From the NCBI GenBank assembly GCA_046728975.1, contig JBKPFU010000064.1:1-16923 (forward strand): a stretch of DNA of 16,923 nucleotides, in the 5' to 3' direction. Of the stretch, positions 1 to 7,128 are shown in pieces. The DNA is from JBKPFU01 sp046728975. GTDB taxonomy: Bacteria; Actinomycetota; Thermoleophilia; Gaiellales; Gaiellaceae. Position numbers and translations under genes: made by a program. The first letter of the stretch is position 1, and each line of letters opens with the position of its first letter. Below the pieces are notes generated by a model. That model had not been told where the DNA came from. It made no database searches and saw only the letters and a program-made list of their open reading frames with translations.

Positions 1-489
1 TCCGCGACGGGAGCGAAGCCCTCGCTCGCGGAGGTCGCGGGCGTCGTCGTTGTCGCGGCCGGGATCCTGCTCGTCCGCGGCGCCCGCGCGGGTCGCGGTT
101 CGGCGCTTGCCCTGCTGATCGCGGCGACGATCGCCGGCTACACGGTCGTCGACCGCTTCGGGATCCGCCACGCGGACGCTCCCTCGTACTTGCTGCTGGT
201 GATGCTCGGGCCGGCGCTCGCGTACCCGCTCGCGATCGACCGCCGCCGGATCCGCGCCGCAGCGATGCCGAGCGTGGCCGCGATCGGCATCCTCTCGGCG
301 GCCACGTACCTGCTGGTTCTCCTCGCGCTCCGGCTGGCCAGCGCGGCATCCGTCTCGGCGGTTCGCGAGACGAGCGTGGTGATTGCGGCGGCGCTGGCAC
401 ACGGCGTTCTGGGCGAGCGCGTCGGGCCGCAGCGCCTCGCCGGAGCGGTCGTGGTCGTAGCCGGTATCGCGCTGCTCGCACTCGGCTGA
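1..489 (+). CDS. DMT/EamA-family transporter, 3' part only
   Basis: The gene enters from the left edge, so its start and first half are missing; 162 codons remain in the frame that begins at base 1. The visible protein is strongly hydrophobic, with about five membrane segments separated by short Arg/Asp-rich turns. It ends with a segment near AGAVVVVAGIALLALG, the typical last helix of EamA-type drug/metabolite transporters. The preceding segment, containing SVSAVRETSVVIAA followed by GE, matches the conserved C-terminal EamA signature in which a Glu follows the helix. The family exports or exchanges small metabolites across the inner membrane; the substrate cannot be read from sequence. It converges with the next gene, with one base between the stop codons. 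Confidence 0.8.
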   Translation, partial: SATGAKPSLAEVAGVVVVAAGILLVRGARAGRGSALALLIAATIAGYTVVDRFGIRHADAPSYLLLVMLGPALAYPLAIDRRRIRAAAMPSVAAIGILSAATYLLVLLALRLASAASVSAVRETSVVIAAALAHGVLGERVGPQRLAGAVVVVAGIALLALG

Positions 490-490
490 A

Positions 491-961
491 TCAGGCCGGC
501 GGCCGGCGGAGCCGCTTGATCTCGGAGCGGCGGCGCTTCTGCTCGAGTCGCCGCTCGCGCGACTGCGCCGGCGGCCTCGTCGGCCGGCGCCGTCGCTCGA
601 CCTTGAGCGCTTCCCGGAGCGTCTCGACAAGCCGTTCCGTGGCGAGCTCGCGGTTCCGGAACTGGCTGCGCTCGTCCTGCGCGACCGCCCGCAGCACCGG
701 CCCTGCCTTCGCCACCACGCGGCGTTTCTGCGCCGCGGACAGCGAATCGGAAGCCTCCACGTCGAAGACCGCCTCCACCCGCGACTCCGACTTCTGCGCG
801 TGCTGGCCGCCCGGTCCGCTGGAGCGCGAGAAGCGCAGCTCGATCTCCGAGCGCGGGATCTCGACGCTTCGCGTTACCCGGAGGCGTCGCTCGCGATGCC
901 GACCAGAAGAGGCCGCATCGGCTTTGCCGGTGCGGCCGCTCGACCTAGACTCGCCCTCCAT
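491..961 (-). CDS. arfB: ArfB/YaeJ-like peptidyl-tRNA hydrolase (ribosome rescue)
   Basis: This is a 156-residue protein of the class I release-factor catalytic-domain family. The signature GPGGQHAQK contains the catalytic GGQ at residues 51-53. A Lys/Arg-rich C-terminal tail (about residues 119-156) matches the ArfB tail that enters the empty mRNA channel of stalled ribosomes. There is no codon-recognition domain, so it should hydrolyse peptidyl-tRNA on non-stop ribosomes without a stop codon. I chose the ATG at 961-959. Upstream ATGs at 970, 982 and 994 would push further into the divergent HAD gene. No internal ATG, GTG or TTG precedes the domain, so the start codon itself overlaps the neighbour's start codon. 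Residues 1-28 look unlike the family and are of low confidence. Length is near the usual 135-150. Confidence 0.85.
   Translation of the reverse strand: MEGESRSSGRTGKADAASSGRHRERRLRVTRSVEIPRSEIELRFSRSSGPGGQHAQKSESRVEAVFDVEASDSLSAAQKRRVVAKAGPVLRAVAQDERSQFRNRELATERLVETLREALKVERRRRPTRPPAQSRERRLEQKRRRSEIKRLRRPPA
924..951 (+). promoter_or_regulatory. Probable promoter of the HAD-acpS-nnr-alr-cca operon
   Basis: TTGCCG at 924-929 and TAGACT at 946-951 are separated by 16 bases. The -10 box ends 8 bases before the ATG at 960, so the transcript would begin at or next to the start codon (leaderless). No Shine-Dalgarno sequence precedes the ATG. The element lies inside the 5' part of the divergent ArfB-like gene. 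Confidence 0.5.
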
Positions 962-1736
962 GGCCGCCATTCTGCTGGACATCGACGGCGTCATTCATGT
1001 GTCCGGGAACCCGCTGGGCGGCGCGGCGCAGGCGGTTCGACGGCTGCGCGAGGACGGCCACAGGCTTCGCTTCGTGACCAACAACACCACGCGCTCGCGA
1101 CGCTCCCTCGCCGAGGAGCTCCGAAGCTTCGGGATCGAGCTGGAGGACGCCGAGCTGCAGACGACGGCCATCGCCGCCGGCCGCGCCCTCGCCGGCAAGC
1201 GTGTCCTCGCGCTGACGATGGCGGCCGTCGTCGAGGATCTCGACGGCTGCGAGCTCGTGGGCGACCACGCGGACGCCGTCCTGTTCGGAGGCGCCGACGA
1301 GACCGACGAGACGGGCCGCGTGTTCAGCTACATGAACCTCGCGCGCGCCTTCGCCGAGCTCGAGGCGGGGGCCGCGTTCTACTGCCTGCACAAGAACAAG
1401 TGGTGGCAGACCTCGCGCGGCCCGCTGCTCGACGCGGGCGCGTTCGTCGCGGGTCTCGAGTACGCGGCCGAGCTGGAAGCGACGGTGCTGGGCAAGCCGA
1501 GCCGGGCGTATTTCGAGGCGGCGCTCGAGGCGCTCGACGCCGATGCGGATCGCACGTTCATGGTCGGGGACGATCTCGAGGCCGACGTAGAGGGCGCCCA
1601 GAAGTACGGGCTCAAAACTGTGCTCGTCCGGACCGGAAAGTTCCGTGAGAGCGACCTCGAACAGACGACGGTTGTCCCGGACGGCGTCATCGACTCGCTC
1701 GCCGATCTGCCCTACTGGCTGGAAACGAGCCAATGA
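960..1736 (+). CDS. HAD superfamily subfamily IIA phosphatase (HDHD2/LHPP-like)
   Basis: This 258-residue HAD-IIA hydrolase has all four HAD motifs: DIDG with nucleophile Asp7 and acid Asp9, TNN at 40-42, Lys179 in GKPSRAYF, and GDDLEAD with Asp204, Asp205 and Asp209 for magnesium. The cap domain lies between motifs II and III (about 70-170). Relatives include NagD, phosphoglycolate phosphatase, LHPP and HDHD2; the closest fit by length and motifs is the HDHD2/LHPP type. The substrate is unknown, most likely a small phosphate ester. The ATG at 960 is chosen because the nucleophile motif follows immediately and a -10 box lies just upstream. The upstream in-frame extension to 516 only mirrors the opposite gene. 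It heads the operon and its stop overlaps the acpS start (ATGA, 1733-1736). Confidence 0.88.
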   Translation: MAAILLDIDGVIHVSGNPLGGAAQAVRRLREDGHRLRFVTNNTTRSRRSLAEELRSFGIELEDAELQTTAIAAGRALAGKRVLALTMAAVVEDLDGCELVGDHADAVLFGGADETDETGRVFSYMNLARAFAELEAGAAFYCLHKNKWWQTSRGPLLDAGAFVAGLEYAAELEATVLGKPSRAYFEAALEALDADADRTFMVGDDLEADVEGAQKYGLKTVLVRTGKFRESDLEQTTVVPDGVIDSLADLPYWLETSQ

Positions 1737-2098
1737 ACATCGGCCTGGACCTAATCGAGATCTCGCGGATCGAGCGTGCGCTGGCTCGATACCCGAGCTT
1801 CCGCGAGCGCTGCTTCACGAAGGCCGAGCGCGCCTACTGCGACTCGCGGCCGAACCCGGCTCAGCATTACGCGGCCCGCTTCGCGGGCAAGGAGGCCGTC
1901 GGAAAGGCGCTCGGCTTCGGCGTCGCGCGTGCGTTCGCGTGGCGGGACGTCGAGATTTCCGGCCGTCCGAAGCCCGGGGTTCGCCTGAGCGGCCGAGCCC
2001 GGGCCTGGGCCGAGCGCGTCGGCGCGGGAGCGATCGACCTGTCGATGTCGCATTCGCGCGAGCTCGCGACCGCGGTGGCCGTCGTCACGAATGCTTGA
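1733..2098 (+). CDS. acpS: Holo-[acyl-carrier-protein] synthase
   Basis: This 121-residue AcpS-type phosphopantetheinyl transferase moves 4'-phosphopantetheine from CoA to the active serine of acyl carrier protein, switching on fatty-acid synthesis in the cytosol. The N-terminal GLDLIEISRI motif carries metal ligand Asp6. ARFAGKEAVGKALG carries Glu54 and Lys58, and LSMSHS near residue 103 is the conserved C-terminal strand. Length is standard for the family (about 120). Its ATG overlaps the upstream stop in ATGA, and its own stop lies 8 bases inside the next gene, so translation is probably coupled in both directions. The FAS-II enzyme fabI is encoded about 9.6 kb away in the same window but in a separate unit. 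Confidence 0.95.
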   Translation: MNIGLDLIEISRIERALARYPSFRERCFTKAERAYCDSRPNPAQHYAARFAGKEAVGKALGFGVARAFAWRDVEISGRPKPGVRLSGRARAWAERVGAGAIDLSMSHSRELATAVAVVTNA

Positions 2099-3413
2099 GC
2101 CGCTGTACACCGCCGCCGAGATGAAGGCGGCGGAGGAAGGCCACGACGTCGACGAGCTCATGCAGCGTGCAGGCGCGGCGGTGGCCGACGAGGTGGCGCG
2201 CCGGTACCGGGGAGCGCGCGTCGCGGCCGTCTGCGGCAAGGGCGCGAACGGCGGAGACGGCCGCATCGCGGCCGAGCGCCTCGGCGGGCGCATCGTCGAG
2301 GTCGGAGAAGACCTTCCGGAGGCGGACGTCGTCCTCGACGCGATCTTCGGGACCGGCTTCCACGGCGAGCCACGCAGCGAGGCCGCGGCCGCGATCGAGG
2401 CGATCAACAGGTCGGGGAAGCCAGTCGTCTCCGTCGACCTGCCCTCGGGTGTCGACGCCTCGACGGGTGAAGCGGCCGGAGCCGCCGTGCAGGCGAACGC
2501 GACGGTCACGTTCCACGGGCGGAAGGTCGGAACCGCGATTGCGCCGGGTCGCTTCTTGGCCGGCGAGGTCGAGCTCGCCGACATCGGGCTGCAAGCGCTC
2601 GAGACCGAGCATCGGCTGGTCACGCCGGCGATCCTGCGAGAGATCCCGCGCCGACAGTCCGGCCAGACGAAATACACCGCCGGCTCCGTCCTCGTCGTCG
2701 GCGGTTCGAGGGGGATGACAGGCGCGCTCTGCCTCGCCGCCGAAGCCGCGTTCCGCGCCGACGCGGGCTACGTCGCCGTTGCGACCGAACGTGAGTCGCT
2801 CCCGGTGGTCGAGGCGCGGCTGCTGGAGGCGGTCAAGAGGCCGCTCGACGACGTGTTCGAGGCGGCGGAGCGGGCGTCCGCCCTCGCGATCGGGCCGGGG
2901 CTCGGACGGTCGGCCGACCGCAAAGAGCTCGTCCGCCGGCTGCTCTCCGAGACGGATCTGCCTGCGGTTGTCGACGCCGATGCGTTGCATGAGTTCGAGC
3001 GGGTCGAGCGAAGCGCGGCGACCATCCTGACGCCGCATTCCGGTGAGCTCGGGCGCCTGCTCGGCGAGGAATCGAGCTGGGTGGACGCTCATCGGCTCGA
3101 GGCCGCCCGCCGCGCGGCCGAACGGTTCAAAGCCGTGACGCTGCTCAAAGGCGCGGACACCATCGTTGCCACTACCGAACCGGGCGTCCTCGTCTGCGCG
3201 CTGGGGACCGGCGCCCTCGCGACGGCCGGCACCGGGGACGTGCTGACGGGAATCATCTGCGCCTTCCTCGCCAAGCGAATGGAGGCGAGGCTTGCAGCCG
3301 CTGCCGGGGCGGCCGCCCAGCAGGTCGCGTCCACGCTCGTGCCGAACCAGAGCGGGATGGTCGCAAGCGACGTGATCGCGGCGCTGCCACGGACGCTCGA
3401 TGCATCGGTCTGA
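2091..3413 (+). CDS. nnr: Bifunctional NAD(P)HX epimerase / ADP-dependent NAD(P)HX dehydratase
   Basis: This is a two-domain YjeF-type protein of 440 residues. The N-terminal epimerase domain (about 1-185) has GKGANGGDG at 49-57, DAIFGTG with Asp83, and VDLPSGVD at 115-122. The C-terminal ribokinase-like dehydratase domain (about 190-440) has KYTAG at 194-198, TPHSGEL at 314-320, LKGADTIV at 352-359 and TAGTGDVLTG at 378-387 with catalytic Asp383. The first domain interconverts the R and S forms of hydrated NAD(P)H. The second dehydrates S-NAD(P)HX with ADP, restoring the cofactor damaged by side reactions. Most homologues are around 490-510 residues; the N-terminal domain here is shortened. 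The gene overlaps acpS by 8 bases and alr by 14. The acpS-nnr-alr order is common in actinobacteria. Confidence 0.95.
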   Translation: MLEPLYTAAEMKAAEEGHDVDELMQRAGAAVADEVARRYRGARVAAVCGKGANGGDGRIAAERLGGRIVEVGEDLPEADVVLDAIFGTGFHGEPRSEAAAAIEAINRSGKPVVSVDLPSGVDASTGEAAGAAVQANATVTFHGRKVGTAIAPGRFLAGEVELADIGLQALETEHRLVTPAILREIPRRQSGQTKYTAGSVLVVGGSRGMTGALCLAAEAAFRADAGYVAVATERESLPVVEARLLEAVKRPLDDVFEAAERASALAIGPGLGRSADRKELVRRLLSETDLPAVVDADALHEFERVERSAATILTPHSGELGRLLGEESSWVDAHRLEAARRAAERFKAVTLLKGADTIVATTEPGVLVCALGTGALATAGTGDVLTGIICAFLAKRMEARLAAAAGAAAQQVASTLVPNQSGMVASDVIAALPRTLDASV

Positions 3414-4422
3414 GCTGACGATTGACCTCGGCGCGATCCGGCGCAACGTGAAGACGTTGCTCGGCGCATTGGACGGGGCCGAGCTTTGGACGGTAGTGAA
3501 GGCAAACGGCTACGGTCACGGCGCCGTCGACGTCGCCTCGGCTGCCCTCGGCGCGGGAGCGTCCGCGCTCTGCACGGCACTCATCGCGGAAGCTCTCGAG
3601 CTGCGCAGTGAGTTCCCGACCGCGCGCATCCTCGTGATGGGCCCCGCATCGTCGAACCGGGAGGTCGCGGAGGCCCGCGAGGCGGGTCTGGAGCTCGTGA
3701 TCTCCGACGGCGAGATTCCGGACGGGATCCCCGTGCACCTCAAGCTCGACACCGGCATGGGCAGGTGGGGCCTCGGCGAGCTCCCGGAGCTGACGGGCAA
3801 CGTGGTCGGGCTGATGAGCCACCTTGCTTCGGCGGACTGCGACCGCGACTTCACGAACACCCAGATCGAGCGCTTCCGCGAAGCGACGGAGCCGTACCGG
3901 CACCTCACCCGCCATCTCGCAAACAGCGCCGGGACGCTCGATTTTCCCGAGTCCCACTTCGACGCCGTCCGCTGCGGGATTGCCGTCTACGGCCTCTCGC
4001 CGTTCGGGGAGGATCCGGCGAAGCACGGTCTGGAGCCGGCGCTGCTGTGGCGGAGCCGGCTCGCGCAGGTGAAGCGGCTCGCAAAGGGCGAGGGCGCCGG
4101 CTATGGACGCCGTTTCATTGCGGAGCACCCCACGTGGATCGGGATTGTCCCTGTCGGCTACGCGGACGGGTTCCGGCGAGACATGACCGGCACCGAGGTC
4201 CGCGTCGGGGGTGAACCGGCGCGGGTCGTCGGCACGGTCTCGATGGACGCGTTCGCGGTCGAGCTCGGGCAGGCGCTCCCCGTCGACACGCCCGTAACGC
4301 TGATCGGTCACGGCATGCTCGCCGAGGATCACGCCCGCGTCGCCGACACGATCAACTACGAGATCGTGTGTGGGATCAGCAGCGACCCTCGTCGCACCCG
4401 TCGCGTGCTGGTGGACTCGTGA
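3400..4422 (+). CDS. alr: Alanine racemase
   Basis: This 340-residue PLP-dependent racemase makes D-alanine for peptidoglycan. VVKANGYGHG holds the cofactor lysine Lys34 in an N-terminal TIM barrel. GYGRRF holds the presumed second catalytic residue, Tyr235, followed by VPVGYADGFRR in the C-terminal beta domain. SMDAF and a final INYEIVCGIS block complete the family pattern. It is somewhat shorter than the usual 360-380, with compact loops in the barrel around residues 100-125, but no catalytic motif is missing. The ATG at 3400 lies 14 bases inside nnr and gives the canonical N-terminus (ELTIDLGAIRRN). The stop overlaps the next start as GTGA (4419-4422). Confidence 0.94.
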   Translation: MHRSELTIDLGAIRRNVKTLLGALDGAELWTVVKANGYGHGAVDVASAALGAGASALCTALIAEALELRSEFPTARILVMGPASSNREVAEAREAGLELVISDGEIPDGIPVHLKLDTGMGRWGLGELPELTGNVVGLMSHLASADCDRDFTNTQIERFREATEPYRHLTRHLANSAGTLDFPESHFDAVRCGIAVYGLSPFGEDPAKHGLEPALLWRSRLAQVKRLAKGEGAGYGRRFIAEHPTWIGIVPVGYADGFRRDMTGTEVRVGGEPARVVGTVSMDAFAVELGQALPVDTPVTLIGHGMLAEDHARVADTINYEIVCGISSDPRRTRRVLVDS

Positions 4423-5453
4423 AGGAGCTTGCCCGCGAGGTCCTGGGCGGGGAGGAGGCCTGGGTCGTCGGCGGCGCCGTCCGCGATGAGCTGCTCCGGC
4501 GGCCGCTGATCGATCTCGACGTCGCCTGCCGTGAGCCCGAGCGCGCGGCCAGGTCGTTCGCGCGGCGAGCCGAGGGCGCTCCGTTTCCGCTCTCGGAGCG
4601 TCACGGCGCGTGGCGGGTTGCGTTCGCCGATGGCCGGACGGTCGATTTCACGCCGCTTCGCAACGGGATTCGCGACGACCTCGCGACGCGCGACTTCACC
4701 ATCAACGCGATTGCCCTCGGGCTCGAAAGCGACGAGGTGGCCGACCCCTTCGGCGGCCGCGCAGACCTGGACTCGAAGACGATTCGCGCAGTGTCCGGGA
4801 CGATCTTCTCCGACGACCCGCTGCGGCTGCTCCGCGCCGTGCGGCTCGAGGACGAGCTCGGTTTTCGGATCGAGCCGGAGACGGAGCAGCTCCTGCGCGA
4901 TCACGCGAACCTGGTCACACAGCCGGCGGGGGAGCGCACGCTCGCCGAGCTGCGGCGCCTCTCGCCGGCCGGCCTCCGCCGCCTCGCGGAGCTGGGCCTG
5001 CTGGATCGCCTCGGCGGCCGCGTCGACGCGAGGCTCGACCGGGTCGATTCCCCGGAGTTCCGGCTCGTCGTCGCGTTCGGTGAGAGTCTTTTCAGGTTGC
5101 CGATCTCGAACGAGCTACGCAGGTACGCCCGCGCGCTCTTCCGCGCGGAGCGCCCGGCCGACGATTCACCGCGCGCCGTCCATCGATTCCGGCGCGCGAC
5201 CGAGCCGTGGTCGCTCGAAGCGCTCGCTTTCGTCGGCGCCGAGGACCTCGTTCCGGCGGTCGAGGAAGCGCGCCGGGCCGAGCCGGAGGAGCCGCTTCTG
5301 CGCGGGGACGAGCTCGGCCTGCCGGCTGGGCCCGAGATCGGCGCGCTGCTGGACGAAATCGACGAGGAGCGCGCTGCAGGCACGATTCGCACCAGAGAGG
5401 AGGCGCTTGAGTTCGCACGACGCCGCACGAGCTCGCTTCGGCGCGACAGCTGA
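4419..5453 (+). CDS. CCA tRNA nucleotidyltransferase / poly(A) polymerase family protein
   Basis: This 344-residue class II nucleotidyltransferase has VVGGAVRDELL with the GGAVRD loop at 18-23, DLD at 32-34 providing the two metal-binding carboxylates, RDFTINA at 91-97, and an ERTLAELRRL-type neck helix after residue 160. These match the head and neck of bacterial CCA-adding enzymes, which add or repair the CCA tail of tRNA from CTP and ATP. No HD phosphohydrolase motif is visible, and the C-terminal body is short (many family members exceed 400). A specialised A-adding or CC-adding role therefore cannot be excluded. The GTG at 4419 overlaps the alr stop; the ATG at 4368 would instead overlap alr by 55 bases. 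The 3' end overlaps the methyltransferase gene. Confidence 0.85.
   Translation: MKELAREVLGGEEAWVVGGAVRDELLRRPLIDLDVACREPERAARSFARRAEGAPFPLSERHGAWRVAFADGRTVDFTPLRNGIRDDLATRDFTINAIALGLESDEVADPFGGRADLDSKTIRAVSGTIFSDDPLRLLRAVRLEDELGFRIEPETEQLLRDHANLVTQPAGERTLAELRRLSPAGLRRLAELGLLDRLGGRVDARLDRVDSPEFRLVVAFGESLFRLPISNELRRYARALFRAERPADDSPRAVHRFRRATEPWSLEALAFVGAEDLVPAVEEARRAEPEEPLLRGDELGLPAGPEIGALLDEIDEERAAGTIRTREEALEFARRRTSSLRRDS
5395..5403 (+). promoter_or_regulatory. Shine-Dalgarno sequence for the methyltransferase TTG start
   Basis: GAGAGGAGG lies just before the TTG at 5407 and is one of the few clear purine-rich ribosome binding sites in the window. The spacing of three bases from AGGAGG is shorter than optimal. 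The alternatives downstream would delete the conserved ARARFGATADRV N-terminus, so this site helps decide the start. Confidence 0.45.
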
Positions 5454-6117
5454 CCGCGTCGCGGAGCACGCGCGCCGCCAGATCGAGGAGACGCGGGAGC
5501 ACCTCCGCCGGTTCCTCCTACCAAGCGAGGACGCCCGCGCACTCGATGTCGGAACGGGCGCCGGGGTCCTCGCCCTCGCGCTCGCCCCGCTCGTTCGCGA
5601 GGTGGTGGGGGTCGACGTCGTCCCCGAGCTGCTAGACAAAGCCCGGGAGGAGGCACCCGCAAACGTCACCTTCCTTGAGGGCGATGCGCTGGCGCTGCCT
5701 TTCGGGTACGGCGAGTTCGATCTCTCCTGCAGCCGGCGCACGCTTCATCACCTCTCGCGGCCGGAGCTTGCCGTGGCGGAGATGGCGCGGGTGACGCGGC
5801 TTGGAGGCCACGTCTACGTGGACGACCAGATCGCCCCGGTCGACCCGCTCGCCGCGTTCGAGCTGGACCGGTTCGAACGCGCGCGGGATCCCTCCCATAC
5901 GCGCACGCTCCCCGACATCGACATGCGCCACCTGTTCGAACAGAACGGTCTCGTCCTGCTGCGCCGCGAGTCGCACACGCACCGGCGCCCGCTCGACTAT
6001 TACCTCGACCTCGCAGGTTGCGAGGGCGACGAGCGCGAGCGGCTGACCTCGCTTTCGCCCGGCGGCCCGGAGGACTACGAGATCGAGATCGCCTCCTATC
6101 TTCTTGCGAAGCGCTAG
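5407..6117 (+). CDS. Class I SAM-dependent methyltransferase (UbiE/Methyltransf_11 type)
   Basis: This protein has 236 residues from a TTG start. LDVGTGAGVLALALA at 46-60 is the glycine-rich SAM-binding motif I. VVGVDVV at 66-72 ends in the acidic residue for the ribose (Asp70), GDALALPF at 92-99 contacts the adenine, and a TLHHLSRPE segment forms the post-II motif. The N-terminal ARARFGATADRVAEHA helix is typical of the UbiE/YcgJ-like group. The substrate is not predictable from the sequence. The start lies 47 bases inside the cca-like gene, so this is the last cistron of the operon. It could be misread as part of a longer ORF beginning at 4531, whose first part is only a shadow of the preceding gene. 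Confidence 0.85.
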   Translation: MSSHDAARARFGATADRVAEHARRQIEETREHLRRFLLPSEDARALDVGTGAGVLALALAPLVREVVGVDVVPELLDKAREEAPANVTFLEGDALALPFGYGEFDLSCSRRTLHHLSRPELAVAEMARVTRLGGHVYVDDQIAPVDPLAAFELDRFERARDPSHTRTLPDIDMRHLFEQNGLVLLRRESHTHRRPLDYYLDLAGCEGDERERLTSLSPGGPEDYEIEIASYLLAKR

Positions 6118-6142
6118 CGAGACCGTCAGCGGATCCGGCTAG

Positions 6143-6162
6143 CCTCGGAGTGTGGTCCGAGG
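6143..6162. terminator. Small perfect hairpin between convergent units (possible terminator)
   Basis: CCTCGGA at 6143-6149 and TCCGAGG at 6156-6162 form a perfect 7-bp stem with a 6-base loop. It starts 25 bases after the methyltransferase stop, in the 184-base gap (6118-6301) before the convergent peroxiredoxin-like gene. There is no T-tract on either strand, so intrinsic termination is uncertain. The rest of the gap holds no recognised gene apart from the doubtful ORF at 6150. Confidence 0.35.
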
Positions 6163-6395
6163 ATGGCGTACGTCGAGGATACGAGCGAGTGCGTCCTCAG
6201 GCCGCGCTGCACAAGCTCGACACGCTCATCGCCGAGCTCCGCGTCTTCCGCGGCGGTCTCGAGGCCCCGTTCCAGCGGTTCGCACGCGGGAGCCGCCCCT
6301 CTCACTTCCACTTGACGGTGCAGCCGACCGGCGGCGTGTCGCGGACGTCCGGCTCACGCCCTTCGAGCACCGCCTCGAGGGCATCGCGCAGGTAA
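6150..6395 (+). CDS. Doubtful small ORF of unknown function in the convergent gap
   Basis: A GTG-initiated frame of 81 codons starts in the gap and runs 94 bases antisense into the peroxiredoxin-like gene. From about 6189 to 6300 its third codon positions are almost all G or C, as in real genes here, and the translation (for example HKLDTLIAELRVFRGGLEAP) looks protein-like. After 6302 it degrades into an Arg/Ser-rich antisense shadow. I do not recognise a family. It may be the remnant of a decayed gene, a genuine small gene, or chance. Its start codon falls in the loop of the hairpin, which argues against normal expression. Confidence 0.2.
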   Translation: MWSEDGVRRGYERVRPQAALHKLDTLIAELRVFRGGLEAPFQRFARGSRPSHFHLTVQPTGGVSRTSGSRPSSTASRASRR

Positions 6396-6829
6396 CGCTG
6401 CGTGACCGCGTCCTCGTCCCGCGAATCGTCGATCGCGCCGTGGTAGACGAGGCGCCGGTCGCTGTCGAATGCGAAGACCTCCGGGGTCCGCTCGGACCCG
6501 AGGGCTCGCGCGATCTCCTGTGGCTCGTCGTAGAGATAGTCGAAGTTGAATCCCTGACGCTCGGCGCGCGCCTTCATCTCGTCGAACGAATCCTCAGGAT
6601 GCGTGCTCGCGTCGTTCGAGTTGATTGCGACCAGGCGAGCTCCGCGATCGCCGTATTCGCGCTGGAGCTCGGTCATCCGGCCCTCCCAGGCCTGCACGTA
6701 GGGGCAGTGGTTGCAGGACTGGATCAGGACGAGCACCTGGGCGTCGGCGTAGTCGTCCAGGGAGTGGTTCTGCCCGTCGACTCCGGGGAGGTCGAACTGC
6801 GGAGCTTCGGTTCCGATCGTCAAGGTCAT
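6302..6829 (-). CDS. Thioredoxin-fold peroxiredoxin-like protein (AhpC/TSA-related)
   Basis: This 175-residue thioredoxin-fold protein begins in redoxin style with IGTEAPQFDLPGVDG. It carries SCNHCPYVQAWEGRM, with a CxxC pair at Cys39 and Cys42, and ends with GCTVKWK (Cys170). This combination is characteristic of the PRX_like1 group of redoxin-domain proteins, widespread but biochemically poorly defined. A thiol-disulfide or peroxide-reducing role in the cytosol is likely; no signal peptide is seen. The ATG at 6829 overlaps the upstream gene's stop (ATGA), so it is translationally coupled as the last gene of the marR redox operon. An in-frame extension to 7099 is only a shadow of the upstream gene. 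Confidence 0.85.
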   Translation of the reverse strand: MTLTIGTEAPQFDLPGVDGQNHSLDDYADAQVLVLIQSCNHCPYVQAWEGRMTELQREYGDRGARLVAINSNDASTHPEDSFDEMKARAERQGFNFDYLYDEPQEIARALGSERTPEVFAFDSDRRLVYHGAIDDSRDEDAVTQRYLRDALEAVLEGREPDVRDTPPVGCTVKWK

Positions 6830-7128
6830 TTGAGCGCTCCTTCTATCTGCTTCCGGGTAGGTACTGGAGAAACCTTGCCTGCTTCGGTGTGGTAGATGCG
6901 GCACGTCAGTGAAGGGCGCGCCTGCGCGCCGACGGGATCGATGTCGCGGCCGTCGATCCTGATCGTCGGCGAGCCGGGGAATCCCAGCTCTTCGGCCTCC
7001 TCCTGGGTCGTCACCTCGCGCATCTCGACCTCGCTCGCGACGCCACGCCCGCGCAGGACGTCCTCGAGAAGCGCGCGCGCCTCGGGATACGACGGGCACT
7101 CTTCCCAGTAGAGAAGCTCGACCCTCAC
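6826..7128 (-). CDS. Small thioredoxin-like protein with ECPSY motif
   Basis: This is a 100-residue protein. The first strand VELLYWEECPSYPEARALL places Cys11 at the start of helix 1, as in thioredoxin-fold proteins. FPGSPTIRIDGRDI at about 54-67 supplies the cis-Pro strand, and a second cysteine follows in LTCRIYH. It resembles the small thioredoxin-like proteins often found beside mercury-resistance or redox genes. The reaction is unknown; thiol-disulfide exchange or metal handling is plausible. It starts at GTG 7128, overlapping the MarR stop (GTGA), and ends overlapping the start of the peroxiredoxin-like gene. The three are therefore almost certainly one transcript. The single helix-1 cysteine (no CxxC) argues against a classical thioredoxin. 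Confidence 0.75.
   Translation of the reverse strand: MRVELLYWEECPSYPEARALLEDVLRGRGVASEVEMREVTTQEEAEELGFPGSPTIRIDGRDIDPVGAQARPSLTCRIYHTEAGKVSPVPTRKQIEGALK

Noticed and set aside
495..507. GCCGG-CGG-CCGGC hairpin at the DMT/ArfB junction as a terminator
   Set aside because: The stem is only 5 bp, it lies inside codons of the ArfB gene, and such runs arise easily in GC-rich DNA.
516..959. N-terminal extension of the HAD protein upstream of 960
   Set aside because: The added residues are Arg/Ser-rich antisense to the ArfB-like gene. The HAD nucleophile motif begins just after the ATG at 960.
4531..5406. Methyltransferase as the C-terminus of a 528-residue fusion
   Set aside because: The first part is a Ser/Arg-rich shadow of the cca-like gene. 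A TTG with a Shine-Dalgarno sequence at 5407 gives a normal methyltransferase N-terminus.
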